Shown: one piece after another, positions 48,401 through 58,500 of the stretch
Numbering within the stretch: position 1 is the first letter of the stretch
Layout of the letters: every line of letters starts with the position of its first letter
Notes under the pieces: model-generated
Databases searched by the model: none
What the model saw: only the letters and a program-made list of their open reading frames with translations
Told to the model about the DNA's origin: nothing
Translations under genes and position numbers: made by a program
Assembly: GCA_019096065.1 (NCBI GenBank)
Contig: JAGUCH010000007.1
Coordinates: forward strand, 5,912,501-5,976,500
DNA: 64,000 nt
Direction: 5' to 3'
From: Paracyclopina nana
Lineage: Eukaryota > Arthropoda > Copepoda > Cyclopoida > Cyclopettidae

Positions 48401-50437
48401 AAGATAGGAGAGGAAATGGGCATTTCACTCTATTTTTATGGGGCCTTCAAATTGTATTTTTCCCCTCTCCCTTATAAATAACCTTGTTAATTTTGGCAAG
48501 AATTGCTAAACATCACAAATGACCTCATACTTAGCTAGGTGTTTAGTAGGTACTGGCCTTGAAATAAATTGTCTAGTAGCTTTCTCAGTGTTTCTTCTAA
48601 ACTGTGTCTGAAACATTCTGTAACTGTGAGAGAATGTAATAACTGAGAGTGAACCCTTTTTAAGCTTAAAGTGTCTTTTTAGTGTCTCAAGAGTGAATTC
48701 CCAAAAGGGGAAACCTAGACAATTTGGCAGCAGATTTACAAATTAGGAAACAACTTCAGGATTTTCCCTTCTTTGAGCAAAAAGTGGAATTTTGTGGGCT
48801 GGAATTTTTTCTTCTAGCTCAAGAAACAAAGGAGTGTTCTCCTTTTTCTGCCTCAGATCAATTCTCATGAGAATGTTGTAATCTATTTGTCTTCTATCAA
48901 GTTTCTTGTTTATACAAGTTCCATTTCTAGCAACAAGCTGATTTTTTTCTATCTTGTTGTTGTTTGACCTTTGACTAAAATTTCTGACAAGCAAGAATCT
49001 TCAGTGTTTGACTTTTTACACATCTCAATATGCCTCAATAAGAAAAACAGCAGTGTGCAAAATGATTTCCAGATGAAATATTCCATGGATAAAACGTGGT
49101 ATGTTCCAAATACCCAGATTTCTTTGCAGACAGATTTTGTAGAAGTTTCCCATTTTGTGTGACAAATGTGCGAATTTTTATGCGGCAGCAGGCAATTTGC
49201 GTGTGTGACAAACCCCGTGGTCGCCATTTCGCCATTTTTTTTTCGTGGCTGGCCTTCATAAAAGCGGCCTTTTTGCGCTAATTGCTACACATTGCAGATG
49301 TTTTACATGAAACATTTTTTGACTTTGAAGATCCTTGGCGTTGCAAAAAATAATTACAGTGCAATGGCGCGTTGCTAAGTGATTTTTGATGCTACATTCC
49401 TTTGAATAAAAGTATGTCATATCGCATTTTCATATATTCAAACATTGATAAAAGAAGTGAACGAAAATGAGATACTGAATGCTATTTGCCTTCAAGTAAC
49501 GATAAAGGCCATCCAGCTTACGAGGTCAAATCAAGATCTGCGGGATAAAAAGAACTTTTCGGCCTTCAATGCTTACAGTTACGCAAGAGTCTGTTCCAAA
49601 TAAAAATGCCCACTTTTGGTACCAAAAGCCATGCGACAACAATATTTAATATCTCATTTTCTCAGTATTTCTCTCAAACATTTTGCCAAAGTTTCAGCTA
49701 CAATATGCAGGTGAACCAGGCCTATGTCTTTTTTTTTTTTTTTTTTTGAACAACATTCTTTATGTTCCCTTTGAAGCCAAACGTAAAAAAGCGATTTTTC
49801 GGTTTTCAAAAAAGAAGACGATTCATGCCACAAAACTTATTTCTATAAACTTAATAAAATAAATAAAACTTAATAATTTTTTATATAAGAACCTTGTTTA
49901 TTTTAAAAAAAGGCTGATTTTTACAAAAAATAAGAAGAAACTACTACACGTTTTGCATTATAACACCAAGCTTCCTTCTTTGAAAATCACTTTCTTTTTG
50001 TCTACATAAAAGAAGATATGTTTTTTTCGGATCAGACTCTTATTACTCACAAAGTGGTCCTGAGTGAGCTCAATTTTGGGCAAAATGTGGGACTTACTCG
50101 ATGTATCATACGGTGTCGTGAGGATGTATTGTGGGCATGGAATGACACTCAGCTGTCCGGCTTCGATGGCAGGGAAACAGGACAAATTGTCCCACAGTGG
50201 AGGACACAATTCGGTGTTGTTGCTGCCATATTGCTGCTCAAAAAGGAGGACAATGACTCTGCACAATTCGCCATGGTTGAGCAGGATTTCGGGGGCTCCT
50301 TCGGTGATGTTGGCAAGCAGGGTGGCATAGTCACGATGCCAGAAGCCAAAGCCTGGAAAGGCCACAATTTCGGCCTCACTTTCGCGAAGGGGTGCAAAGA
50401 AATCCTCGTACACGTTGTCGTAGTCTGGCATGGCCAT
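27481..50437 (-). CDS. Class B (secretin-family) GPCR, CRF/DH44 diuretic hormone receptor-like
   Basis: Nine coding exons join in frame: 50440-50098, 42796-42580, 41756-41663, 41006-40910, 29160-29080, 29017-28701, 28489-28298, 28239-28055, 27835-27481; 625 residues from ATG 50437. The extracellular domain has the hormone-receptor Cys pattern (ELCPPLWDNLSC, AGQLSVIPC, RGCSLEGIW, YGSC) closest to CRF/DH44 receptors. Helix 1-2 is joined by REIRCLRNKIHANL; helix 3 has STFFWMFTEGFYLYLQV; helix 4 has LCIGWG; helix 7 to 8 has PYCFLNTEIRGIIKQHW. Extracellular loop 2 is about 65 residues, far longer than usual, acidic and Ser-rich. The tail has Ser-rich phosphorylation-prone sequence. No signal peptide is seen in the first exon, which starts right after an acceptor, so an upstream exon is likely. 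Couples to Gs in known relatives. Confidence 0.9.
29749..29765. repeat. (CG)8 alternating run
   Basis: Uninterrupted alternating CG of about 17 bases, a potential Z-DNA former, in an AT-rich intron. Confidence 0.9.
30049..30686. mobile_element. Non-autonomous hAT-type element
   Basis: A 638-bp element flanked by a perfect 8-bp duplication TTCCACAA (30041-30048 and 30687-30694). The inverted ends begin CAGAGACTTAGATTA and continue, after a two-base mismatch, with AGAGAAGCGAA. The CAG start and 8-bp duplication are hallmarks of the hAT superfamily. No transposase recognised inside. Confidence 0.85.
33053..33190 (-). ncRNA. Pol III-type unit, tRNA-derived SINE or degenerate tRNA
   Basis: Read leftward, a GC-richer unit begins GGGCGTCCTTGGCGGTGAG, contains a tRNA-like segment CCTCGTTGGCGCAAT (A-box-like) and GCGTTCGAGAC (B-box-like, 33064-33074), and ends GGTAGCGCC followed by TTTTTT (33052-33047), a Pol III stop. 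The ends can pair (GGCGT with GCGCC). It does not fold as one standard tRNA. Probably a tRNA-derived SINE head or decayed tRNA; support is by eye only. Confidence 0.4.
36964..37030. promoter_or_regulatory. 67-bp palindrome with E2F-like core inside GPCR intron
   Basis: Outer arms GCTTTGTTTACAA and TTGTAAACAAAGC are exact inverses; the centre GCGCGAAACGTTTCGCGC is an 18-bp perfect palindrome within TTTGGCGCGAAA, which fits the E2F/DP consensus. The outer arms also contain TGTTTAC, a forkhead-type core. The surroundings (36840-37080) are CpG-richer than the intron average. Suggests an intronic regulatory island or alternative promoter, or a small foldback element. Confidence 0.5.
41007..41662. 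other. GPCR intron, nothing recognised
   Basis: A 656-bp AT-rich intron between the exons for helix 2 and helix 3. Confidence 0.6.
42797..50097. other. 7.3-kb intron of the class B GPCR
   Basis: Splits the hormone-binding domain between PYDTS and NNATRGC. AT-rich with short open frames only. A T19 homopolymer lies at about 49729-49747, immediately beside a lone right-end fragment of the GGCCTGGTTCACCTGC inverted-repeat family (about 49705-49725). A related left-end-like GGCCCTGTTCA sits near 47528. No gene recognised. Confidence 0.55.
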
Positions 50438-50534
50438 TACCTGCAAATAAAGTAATTAATTGTGTCAGCAAGAATGTTTGCAGAATAGTGACAAATTGAA
50501 CATTTGCCAGATATGTCCATTTATACCCTATTTA

Positions 50535-50756
50535 GGCATGGTTCACCTGCTTATAATATCTGATATTTTGTCAAAATATCTGAGCGAAATACTGAGAAAC
50601 TGAGAATTTAGATACTGTAGTAGGATGGCTTTTGGTACCAAAAGACCGAATCCGAAGAAAAAATCTGAGAAATGATATTGGAAGTACCTCATATTTGCAA
50701 ATATCAGCATAATATCGCTCGATATTTTGATCATAATATCGCAGGTGAACCAGGCC
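50535..50756. mobile_element. PIF/Harbinger-like MITE
   Basis: A 222-bp element flanked by TTA on both sides (50532-50534, 50757-50759), with inverted ends GGCATGGTTCACCTGC and the inverse of GGCCTGGTTCACCTGC. TTA target and GG-starting ends are typical of PIF/Harbinger. Internal TTTTGGTACCAAAA palindrome; no coding capacity. Confidence 0.85.
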
Positions 50757-51054
50757 TTACTATGTAATGAATCAGGGAGAATACTCCTTTGTATTTCAAG
50801 AAATTCAGTAGTAAATCATTATTATTACTATTATTTTTCTTTGGTGATTGTGATTTTTGGGGCCTCTTAAAATAATTTCATGAAATATTGTTAAAGAAGA
50901 AAATAAATATTATGTAGTGAAATATTTGATATGTTTAACTAACAACGATGTAAAGTATTATTTATTCAACTGCAATAACTCAATATAATGCCTCATTTTG
51001 CAGTTACGGACGCAAATTTTCCTCGGAGCACATAACACAGCTCAAAAACGCACT

Positions 51055-51222
51055 GGCTTAGTCTTTCGCAAGTTTTGCATAGTCACGCTATTTAAGTAGC
51101 TCATAGCATAAAATGTATTTAAATAGCCTCTGGATGTATTTAAATAGCTGCTATTTAAATACGTTTTATGTTATGAGCTATTTAAATAGCGTGACTATGC
51201 AAAACTTGCGAAAGACTAAGCC
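51055..51222. mobile_element. Foldback MITE, 168 bp, nearly perfect palindrome
   Basis: Arms of about 70 bp are almost exact inverses: GGCTTAGTCTTTCGCAAGTT at the left end and its inverse at the right end, with repeated TATTTAAATAG in the middle. ACT flanks both sides (51052-51054, 51223-51225), a likely 3-bp target duplication. Would form a long hairpin RNA if transcribed. Confidence 0.85.
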
Positions 51223-54111
51223 ACTAATAGGACACAGAAAAGGAAGTGCACTAGCAGAAAAAGCACTACTTTGAGCATTTTCTCCAAAGCATGCACATTT
51301 GTCGCATTGTCAGGATGAGAAAATACCATATCATCCGTAGAGCAAAAGTAGCTTTCTGTTGGAGCCAAGCCACATTCCTCAGCTACACTTTACAATTATA
51401 CACTGTTTGGTGATGCAATAATTTGGAGGCTGGAATTTGTTTACATTAAAGATTCTCAAGGCTGATCATGTTTTTGATATCACATCCTGAATGCACTTTC
51501 ATGCAAAAAATTTGATAAATAATGATTAGTGCAATTTTGGCTGGAGTAAAATCACACCTGATGTTTTAAATTATGTATCATATAATGTTTGTGTGGGTCT
51601 ACTAGATCAATAAGTAGTGCCAAATTATTGATTTTTGCTCGCAGGAAGGCCTTTAATTCAGCACCCTTCTGAGAAAGGCCAATTGTGAAAGGCACCCAGC
51701 TTTCTAGGAATAACTGCTGATTTCTTGACATTCAACTGTGTTGCAATCAATGCAATCAAATAGCTTTGCATCTCTACTTTCCTTCAAGACTTTGCTTGAA
51801 AGTGTGGCCAGAGTCAAGAATATTTACTATATACTGAATTGCCTATTTTTTCAGGCTGAAATAATCATGATGGACAGAATTAGGCACAGCCTATAGAATA
51901 ATAGAGAAACTAGATCTATAGAAGAAAACTTTTCCCATTCTTTTTCCCAACGGAAAAAATAGTTGCTATAACCAAGTGTAGCAACCCAAAAAGCAGTATC
52001 TGCTTACTGCTGCATTCACGTATTTGGTGCCACAAAAGATACAGCTGCTCGTGGGCCCTTTTTTCTCTTATTACACAAATCTCCATAATTCTTGCCTATG
52101 TATGTGAGCAAGGGATAATAAAAAGTGAACTGTCATAAATGCCTGATGATGATGTATAGGATAATGCACTATGCATAGCATAGAATGTCGTATCCTAAGC
52201 ATCAGTCTGTATTGAAATGTATCTCCACATATTTGTGAGGAAAAACATGGAATGTGACACATTTTGGCAAACCAACTTGTTATGATGTTGCTGCTCCAGC
52301 TTTTGTGACTACTCTATTTTGAGTGGGCTAATTTTGGTGGGGAAATTGACAACAATATGGAGAGTGTGCTGCAACAAAAAAGGCTCTACTTTACCACACT
52401 GTGAAAGGGAGCTAATAGCAGTTGCCTTAATTAATGTAGCCTCTCTCTCTCTCCTGGGTAAAAATGGCTCTCAGTTGGGCCAGATCAGTGGAAAATGCAT
52501 AGCACTCTACATGCTGTATCTTTTTTGATTTTTGGCCGTACTAATCATAGTCCTGTATTTACAAGGCCTCAATCAATCTTAGAATCTGCTTGGTGCAATA
52601 TTTATGAACTGTAGTATCCATGGCAAAATACAGAATAGCCCGCGCTATCTTGGAGCAAAAATGAGGTTTTTATTCAGCCGTAATAGCACGAAATTGTGAA
52701 AGCAGCAGAGGAAAATAGTTGGGCCCAGATCACTACTTTTACTATCTAGCTGAAGCAAAGAACATTTATCAAGAGATAAAAAGGAGAAGAAGAAGAAAAG
52801 TATTGATTTGTAAAAGCAACTCTTTGGAGCACATTTGTGAATTGGGCCTGTCTCAATGTGCGATGAAATGAAATGAAGGAGATCGAGAGAGAAGAAAGTT
52901 TTCTCATTCACTGATAAATCTGTCATGTTTGCCAAGTAAAAAGAAACTTCCCTTTTTTTTCTAGACACCTTTTTTCACACATTCACAGCTGCTATTGTTA
53001 TTGATACAGCCTCTACTGGTTTTGAAATTTGAAATACTTTTGCTGTAGCATATATTGGCAATATTTGCAGATACAGCTAGACTTTTTTTTGAAATAAAGA
53101 TAAATAGCTAATAATTTACTATATGAATATTCTTACCCGTTTTTAAGGAGTGTATGAAATATAGTTCACTCAAGTAATATTATTTTGGTGTTGAAGAAGA
53201 TGCAGAAATTCATTGGCAAATTACACTGTAAGGTTTGACGTTGCACCAAATAGCGAAAGCTTCGGCTTCGCGCACTCAACTACGGTGCACTGATGGGACA
53301 TCTTGGTGCGCTACTCACTTAAGCCACTAAACGCGCGCAGAGTTCTGCGAGGCCGAGGGCGATGAAAACTTGGCCTCGGCCTTCAAAAAACAACACCTCC
53401 TATTGGAGAAAAGGCTCTTCTGGCTCCCATAAATAACGGCCTTTTTTTTGGATAAACTCCCTGTACAATTTTTTTCTTAGAATTTCTGAACTCAATCAAT
53501 TTTGGCCTAGTCTAGAATTTCAGGTTTTCTTCACTCTCTGAAAAAAGTGTCATCGACCTTTTTTGACCGAAATATCAGTTAGATGGTGCATAGCTCCACC
53601 CACATTGATAAAAAGGATCCAGATCGGTTTTTTTGTGTGTAATGTACGCCTACGCAGACATGGCAAATATGTGTGTTTAGTTTCAGGTTTATCGACATGC
53701 TAGAACCGCCCAAAGCAAGGTCAAGTTATTGATAGCAATCCTTTCATTGTTGCTGGTGTGTTGGCAATTTTGCACTCCTTGAGATTTCTATTTTTGGATA
53801 TATAAAGAATAAAGCTTGCGGTTCTTGAATAATTGGCTGTATTTTCTATAGAGTTGTGTGGGCTAGTGGGACACGGCGTGCCGCGCCAAAATGGACCACT
53901 TTTGTTTTGAAGCAGTTGCAGCGCCCTCTAGAAATTTCTCATAATTGAAAGTGAACCAATTTTCCCGTTCATTGCTGCGTAAGTGATGGCAGGCTCATTC
54001 AGCTTGAATATGCCTCAACTAATGAGACAAGGCTCTAATTAACAAATAAATAGCGATGTAAGTACAACATTAGCTCAAGGAGCATGATTAATGCTAGCTA
54101 GCTTGCCATTA

Positions 54112-54320
54112 GGCCGTTCTCATATTGCCGGAAAAAGCTAAGCTAAGGTAAAATTAGCTAAGCTAAGGTAAAAATTATGCAACGAAAACCGGTTATTTCG
54201 CTCAACATTCACAAAAAGCAGCTACTTTGCTTGAAATGTTGAGCGTTTGCTTAGCTATTTTTACCTTAGCTTAGCTATTTTCACCTTAGCTTAGCTTTTT
54301 CCGGCAATATGAGAACGGCC
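54112..54320. mobile_element. TA-flanked palindromic MITE
   Basis: A 209-bp element with TA on each side (54110-54111, 54321-54322) and ends GGCCGTTCTCATATTGCCGG / inverse. The arms contain repeated AGCTAAGCTAAGGTAAAA, and an inner ACCGGTTATTTCGCTCAACA arm region. A truncated sibling lies at 58067-58218. Confidence 0.85.
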
Positions 54321-54550
54321 TATTGACGTCAAAATAATACTATCCTGTTCCCTATTATTGTGTGACGCCACAAAATAGCAAACAATTGCCTATTTATAGT
54401 TTCTTTCTAGAAGGCAATTAGCTGATATTGCACAACACTAAGAAAACCAATACCCGAAAGCATTTTTTTTTCCATTGCAAACGTGACTATGAGATAGAAT
54501 ATGCATTTAGCATAGCTGGCTTTGGTTTTTTTGATTGATGAGCTCGAGCT

Positions 54551-55811
54551 TTATTTGCACTCATAGACAAAGCCATTGACAAGTCCAAAATGGTCTCGCC
54601 TGATCTCCTCTCCCAAGTCATATTTGGCCTGGCACTCAAGATCAATTCCAGTTAACTTTCTGTCTTTTTCCAAGAGCATCCAACGCCCAGGATCTCCAAT
54701 GAAAACACGCTTTGTGCTTGGGGAGGTAGCCTTAAATAGCCTGGCCAAGTTGGACAGTTGGATCCCAAGGTTTTGATCAAAGAACATGTCACCCATCAGA
54801 ACAATGTCAAAAGTCTCAGAGAGCTCTTCTGCTTTCCTGCAAATAAGGCTGCATTAATTAGATAGAAAATTGCACTATTTGCAAACAAACAAAAAAAATT
54901 CTGCATTATGGCTACATAACAAGGGTGCTCCAACTTTGAATTTTATTTTGGTGAGCCATAAATTCAGGTTGGTGGTTCATATTGATGGCCTGAATTGGTT
55001 AGGCCCGTTTATGCGTTCACAAAATTAAAAATAGGAGTGTGAATGGATCTGATATTTTTTGCATGAAATGCAATGGAGACCAAGGTCAACTTTTTCAAGA
55101 TTGAAATTTTCAGAATTTTAGGCTAGCTGCCTTTTTATGATCTCTTCACTACTTTATGACTTCCACCAATGGTAGTACCTTTCAAGGTCACCCTTGAGGT
55201 AATTCGTGGAACCAAGCTTGAGAAAATCCTCTTTGAAGGGGACATCATTTGCATGACAATTCAATTTCACAGCTTCTAATGCATTGGGATCAATGTCATT
55301 AAATGTCACAGGGGTCTGGCAGCCTTTTTTCAATTATCTCCAAATTATGGCTCTCAAACAAATGAATTTCACCAATCTAGAAAAGAAAAATCCTTAGCCT
55401 GTTCTTCTTCGTCAAGAGAGAGTCATTGTTGAGTCAAGAAGGCAATTTTAGCTCTAAATTGAGGGCAATAATTTGGAGAGTTCCTTTTTTTATGGCAGCA
55501 AGGCCTTGAGCTCCACAGCCACACCCCAAGTCAAGAATTCTTTGGCCTTTGACCACTTCAGTATCAAGGATGTATCTAGTCAACACTTGACCACCGGGCC
55601 AGAAAATGGCCCAAAATGGGTCGAAATCTGCCTGTTCTTCTTCGCTGTATTTTGCATGCCATTCTGGCTGATTTGGAGTGAGCAGATAGAAAGCCAACTC
55701 TGGTACCAACTGAGATCTTGAGGTCTGACTTATATCCTTGGGAGCAAATGTGGACTTTAATCTTTTGGGCGCCAAAAATAGCACATTTCTATAGAGTTGT
55801 AGCCTTTTCAT
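54551..55811 (-). CDS. ETFBKMT: ETFBKMT (METTL20) lysine methyltransferase, split by an insertion
   Basis: Mitochondrial SAM-dependent methyltransferase that in mammals methylates lysines of electron transfer flavoprotein beta. Coding pieces: 55811-55483, 55322-55179, then 54836-54551 after a GT-AG intron. Removing the insertion (55331-55482) plus one copy of its 8-bp duplication joins the first two in frame, giving 252 residues that align well with the human protein: FDPFWAIFWPGGQ, DLGCGCGAQGLAA (SAM loop), FNDIDPNAL, VLMGDMFFDQ, FIGDPGR. The start MKRLQLYRNVLFLAPKRL looks like a mitochondrial presequence. With the insertion in place the frame shifts and meets a TGA, and there is no GT-AG pair to remove it. 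Either this allele is broken or a non-canonical intron is used. Confidence 0.9.
55331..55482. mobile_element. 152-bp inverted-repeat insertion within ETFBKMT coding sequence
   Basis: Flanked by a perfect 8-bp direct repeat CCTTTTTT (55323-55330 and 55483-55490). The ends carry inverted copies of TCTCCAAATTAT followed by GGCTCTCAA or TGCCCTCAA (19 of 21 bases match). It interrupts an otherwise continuous reading frame, so it is a recent insertion or a transposon-derived intron. Duplication length suggests hAT, though the termini lack the usual CAG. Confidence 0.88.
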
Positions 55812-56139
55812 TTTGTGTTTACAAATTGCTTCAATTTGTTGTGATGAGAGGTTGCGTTCTTCAGTTTTCCTTTTACTTTGACACAGTTTGCTAATTCTTG
55901 CACTTTTTAGCCTCAAAGAAACGTTTACAGCCTACACTTTTGGGTACATTTTTCAGCTATCCTCTTTTGCTGCTATATGGCAAGGAACACTACTCTTTCT
56001 GTTTCAACTTGAACCAAATCAAAAAAAGGCATCTTGCTTGGAAAGTAAAGAGGTTCAAATGAACTTTTTTGGAATTTATTTTGTCAGTTCACATCAACAG
56101 GAAACTTGGTTGCTCACTGGTTACAAAATGGCGCCATAA
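55812..56139. other. Short intergenic region
   Basis: Lies between ETFBKMT start and the stop of the first sulfotransferase gene; AT-rich, nothing recognised. Confidence 0.5.
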
Positions 56140-57370
56140 TCATTGTTTGGCTTCAGTTGTGAAGCCCAATTGGATATAAACATCTGGGCTGTAGTCAAAC
56201 AGGTCAAAGTCCTTTTTGTACATTTGATAAAGCTGCTGAATTTTTGACCTTTGAACAACTGAAAAGTAATTCTGTGCCATTTCTCTAGTTGAGCCACCAG
56301 AGCTTGTATTCTCGTGAATTAATTGGGGTATCTTTTCCTCCAGCCCAACCTTAAAATATTATGAATCGGTGTAATATGGAGTGTTCAATATTATCAAATA
56401 CCTTTTTGATGATGTATTTCATATCTTTATCAAAAGTCTCCAACTTCCCTATAAAGTCATATGGAATTGTGCACAGGCCACATCTTGATGAGAATGATTC
56501 TATGTGAATATCATGTTTATGTCCAACATCCAACACAAACTCAACAAATTGGCTGAAATTTGGCACCTCTTTCCCATCATGTATGGCCTTGAAAAAGCAA
56601 TCATTATAAATCCACTATGGTAAATTGACAAATACTACTGGCTTGTCCCATGATGAGCTCTTGTACTTAGTCAAAATTCTTTGAACGGGATAGTATTTAT
56701 GATTGACAACTTTATCTTTGTACGCTGAAACAAGCCTCAAAAATGGATGTCTGACAAATATAATAGCAAAGGTTTTCCCAAAAATGGCCCTCTTTTCTCG
56801 GTACTTCAAAGAGGTAGGAATTTCAAATACTTTTGGCATGTACATCCATGGAGTCCATTCTTCCTCTAATTGCTCTGGGAGCTGAGCGAGCTCCTAGGAA
56901 AAGAGTAAACTAATTCGAAAGGTGAATTGACGAAGAATACTTACCATGAAATAATTGAACCATGTTGTAGTACCCACTTTTGGAGTCCAACAGTAGCTCA
57001 GCTGGAGTTCAAAACTGGTAAGAATTTGGTCTCCAAACTGGAACTCTAAGTTGAGATCCTCTTTATAGTTGGCTTGGCATACTTCATTCACTCTTTTCGC
57101 TCTTTCGTCATACTCAGCTTTTTGTTGGTTATCCTCAGAAGAAAAAGTCAAGTTTTCCTTATTGATTTGTATTTTTGGTAGTGTTGTGATGTTTCTTATT
57201 AGTATTTGCTGATACTTTTCTGGGAATGGAGGATTTACTTGCAATATTCTAGTCTCTTGAAATTCTACTTTAGATTTAAAGGTGACAATTAGTAAGCTTG
57301 ATAAAATAGTCAGTGAAAGAATAAGGACTATTTTTTGTTTCAACAAGTTCTCATCTGTTCGCCCTGACAT
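56140..57370 (-). CDS. Carbohydrate sulfotransferase (CHST9/11-like family), tandem copy 1
   Basis: Golgi type II membrane enzyme predicted to move sulfate from PAPS to a glycan such as chondroitin or a related chain. Four exons: 57370-56945, 56893-56639, 56587-56402, 56349-56140; all phase 0, 358 residues. Short cytosolic N-terminus, signal-anchor KIVLILSLTILSSLLIVTF, Asn-linked sites in the stem (RNIT, ENLT), 5'-PAPS site CWTPKVGTTTWFNYFM, 3'-PAPS site VRHPFLRLVSAYKDK. Exon 3 has a FSSRCGLCTIPYDFIGKLET stretch typical of the family. It is the most diverged in exons 2 to 4 of three tandem copies, all transcribed leftward. The true acceptor glycan cannot be told. Confidence 0.88.
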
Positions 57371-58066
57371 TATTTATGCAAGTGAGGCTATTTGCATTAT
57401 GCTACTTCTAGTGAATCCAGCATGTTCAAGTTTACAGCGCATATTTAGCTAAAAATGTGTTTTTTTAGGAGTGTGTTTTCTTTTGAATGATTGTGAAATA
57501 CGCTAAGTGTTGCTTCATTTCCTTTTTGTATATTCATTATTCATGGCAATTAGGACAAGTTATTGGGGAAACAGGAACCAAAAGCTATTAAACCATAGTG
57601 CTAAATAGCCAGGCCATCCACTATGACAATTCTAGACGGAAGTATGCAAATTGATTCACCAAACCTATTTTAGTTCTTTCGTCATTTGTGCGGTGGCGCT
57701 TCAATGAAAAAGCGGGAAATTCAAATTTAGATTTTAGCGCCAATTTTTTAGTGCTCGAGTTGGAGGAGATTATTAACCAGCTTTACCAGACTTGGAATTT
57801 TCACTTCAAAATTTGCTTAAATATGGCGTTTTCTATCATCTGACAGCTTTTTCATAAAACTCACCATTCATAGAGCTCTACTGTTTTCGTCAGAAGCCCT
57901 TCCATAGCAAAGTCAGATGAAGTGTAGAAGTACAGCTATGATAATAGGTCACCTTATATTATAGATCATCTTGGTATTAGCAACTTATTGGTTAAATTAC
58001 TTTTAGAATTTTGCCATGAAAACGAGCAGCTAAGCTAGCATGCATTTTGAATAATATAAACCTGTA

Positions 58067-58218
58067 GGCCGTTCTCATATTGCCGGAAAAAGCTAAGCTA
58101 ACGTAAAAATAGCTAAGCAAACGCTCAACATTTCAAGCAAAGTACCTGCTTTTTGTTAATGTTGAGCGAAATAACCGGTTTTCGTTGCATATTTTTACCT
58201 TAGCTTAGCTTTTTCCGG
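58067..58218. mobile_element. Truncated copy of the TA-flanked palindromic MITE
   Basis: Starts after TA with GGCCGTTCTCATATTGCCGG like the element at 54112-54320 and shares its inner arms, but stops at TTTTTCCGG, missing about the last 16 bases of the right end and part of the left arm repeat. Confidence 0.85.
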
Positions 58219-58339
58219 ATTGTAGATTGAAGATTGCTGAGTGTCAAAGTGGCACAAGTGTTGCAATAGTGAATAAGCAAAAAGAGATTGCGTGGCCGAT
58301 TTTGACGGTTGATAATATATTAATAGAAAATGAAATATA

Positions 58340-58500
58340 TCCTATTCGCTTTGAATTCTACTTTAGATTTCAAGGTAACAAACAGTAAGCTGAATAAAAT
58401 TGTCAGAGAAAGAATAAGGATTATTTCTCATTTCAACAAGTTATCATCTGTTTGCAATAACATGTTTTATGCAAGTGAAGCTATTTGCAACACGCCACGA
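58340..58500 (-). pseudogene. Relic of a sulfotransferase exon 1
   Basis: Closely similar to the start of tandem copy 1 at 57255-57405, including the aagaataaggA..atttc segment, tttcaacaagtt, and the upstream atttatgcaagtgaggctattt (here ttttatgcaagtgaagctattt). The start codon is changed and only the 5' part (signal-anchor region and flank) remains. It shows a fourth gene copy once existed between copies 1 and 2. Confidence 0.8.

Larger units (their letters stand above)
50441..54550. other. Upstream region of the GPCR, no gene recognised
   Basis: Should contain the missing 5' exon(s) and promoter of the GPCR, because its first visible coding exon starts directly after an AG acceptor. A CpG-rich stretch at about 53225-53400, with a GGCCGAGG..CCTCGGCC hairpin, is the best promoter candidate. 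Three inverted-repeat elements lie here (50535, 51055, 54112). Confidence 0.45.

Noticed and set aside
49729-49747. Long T run as a possible retroposon tail
   Set aside because: No retroposon body or target duplication could be recognised next to it.
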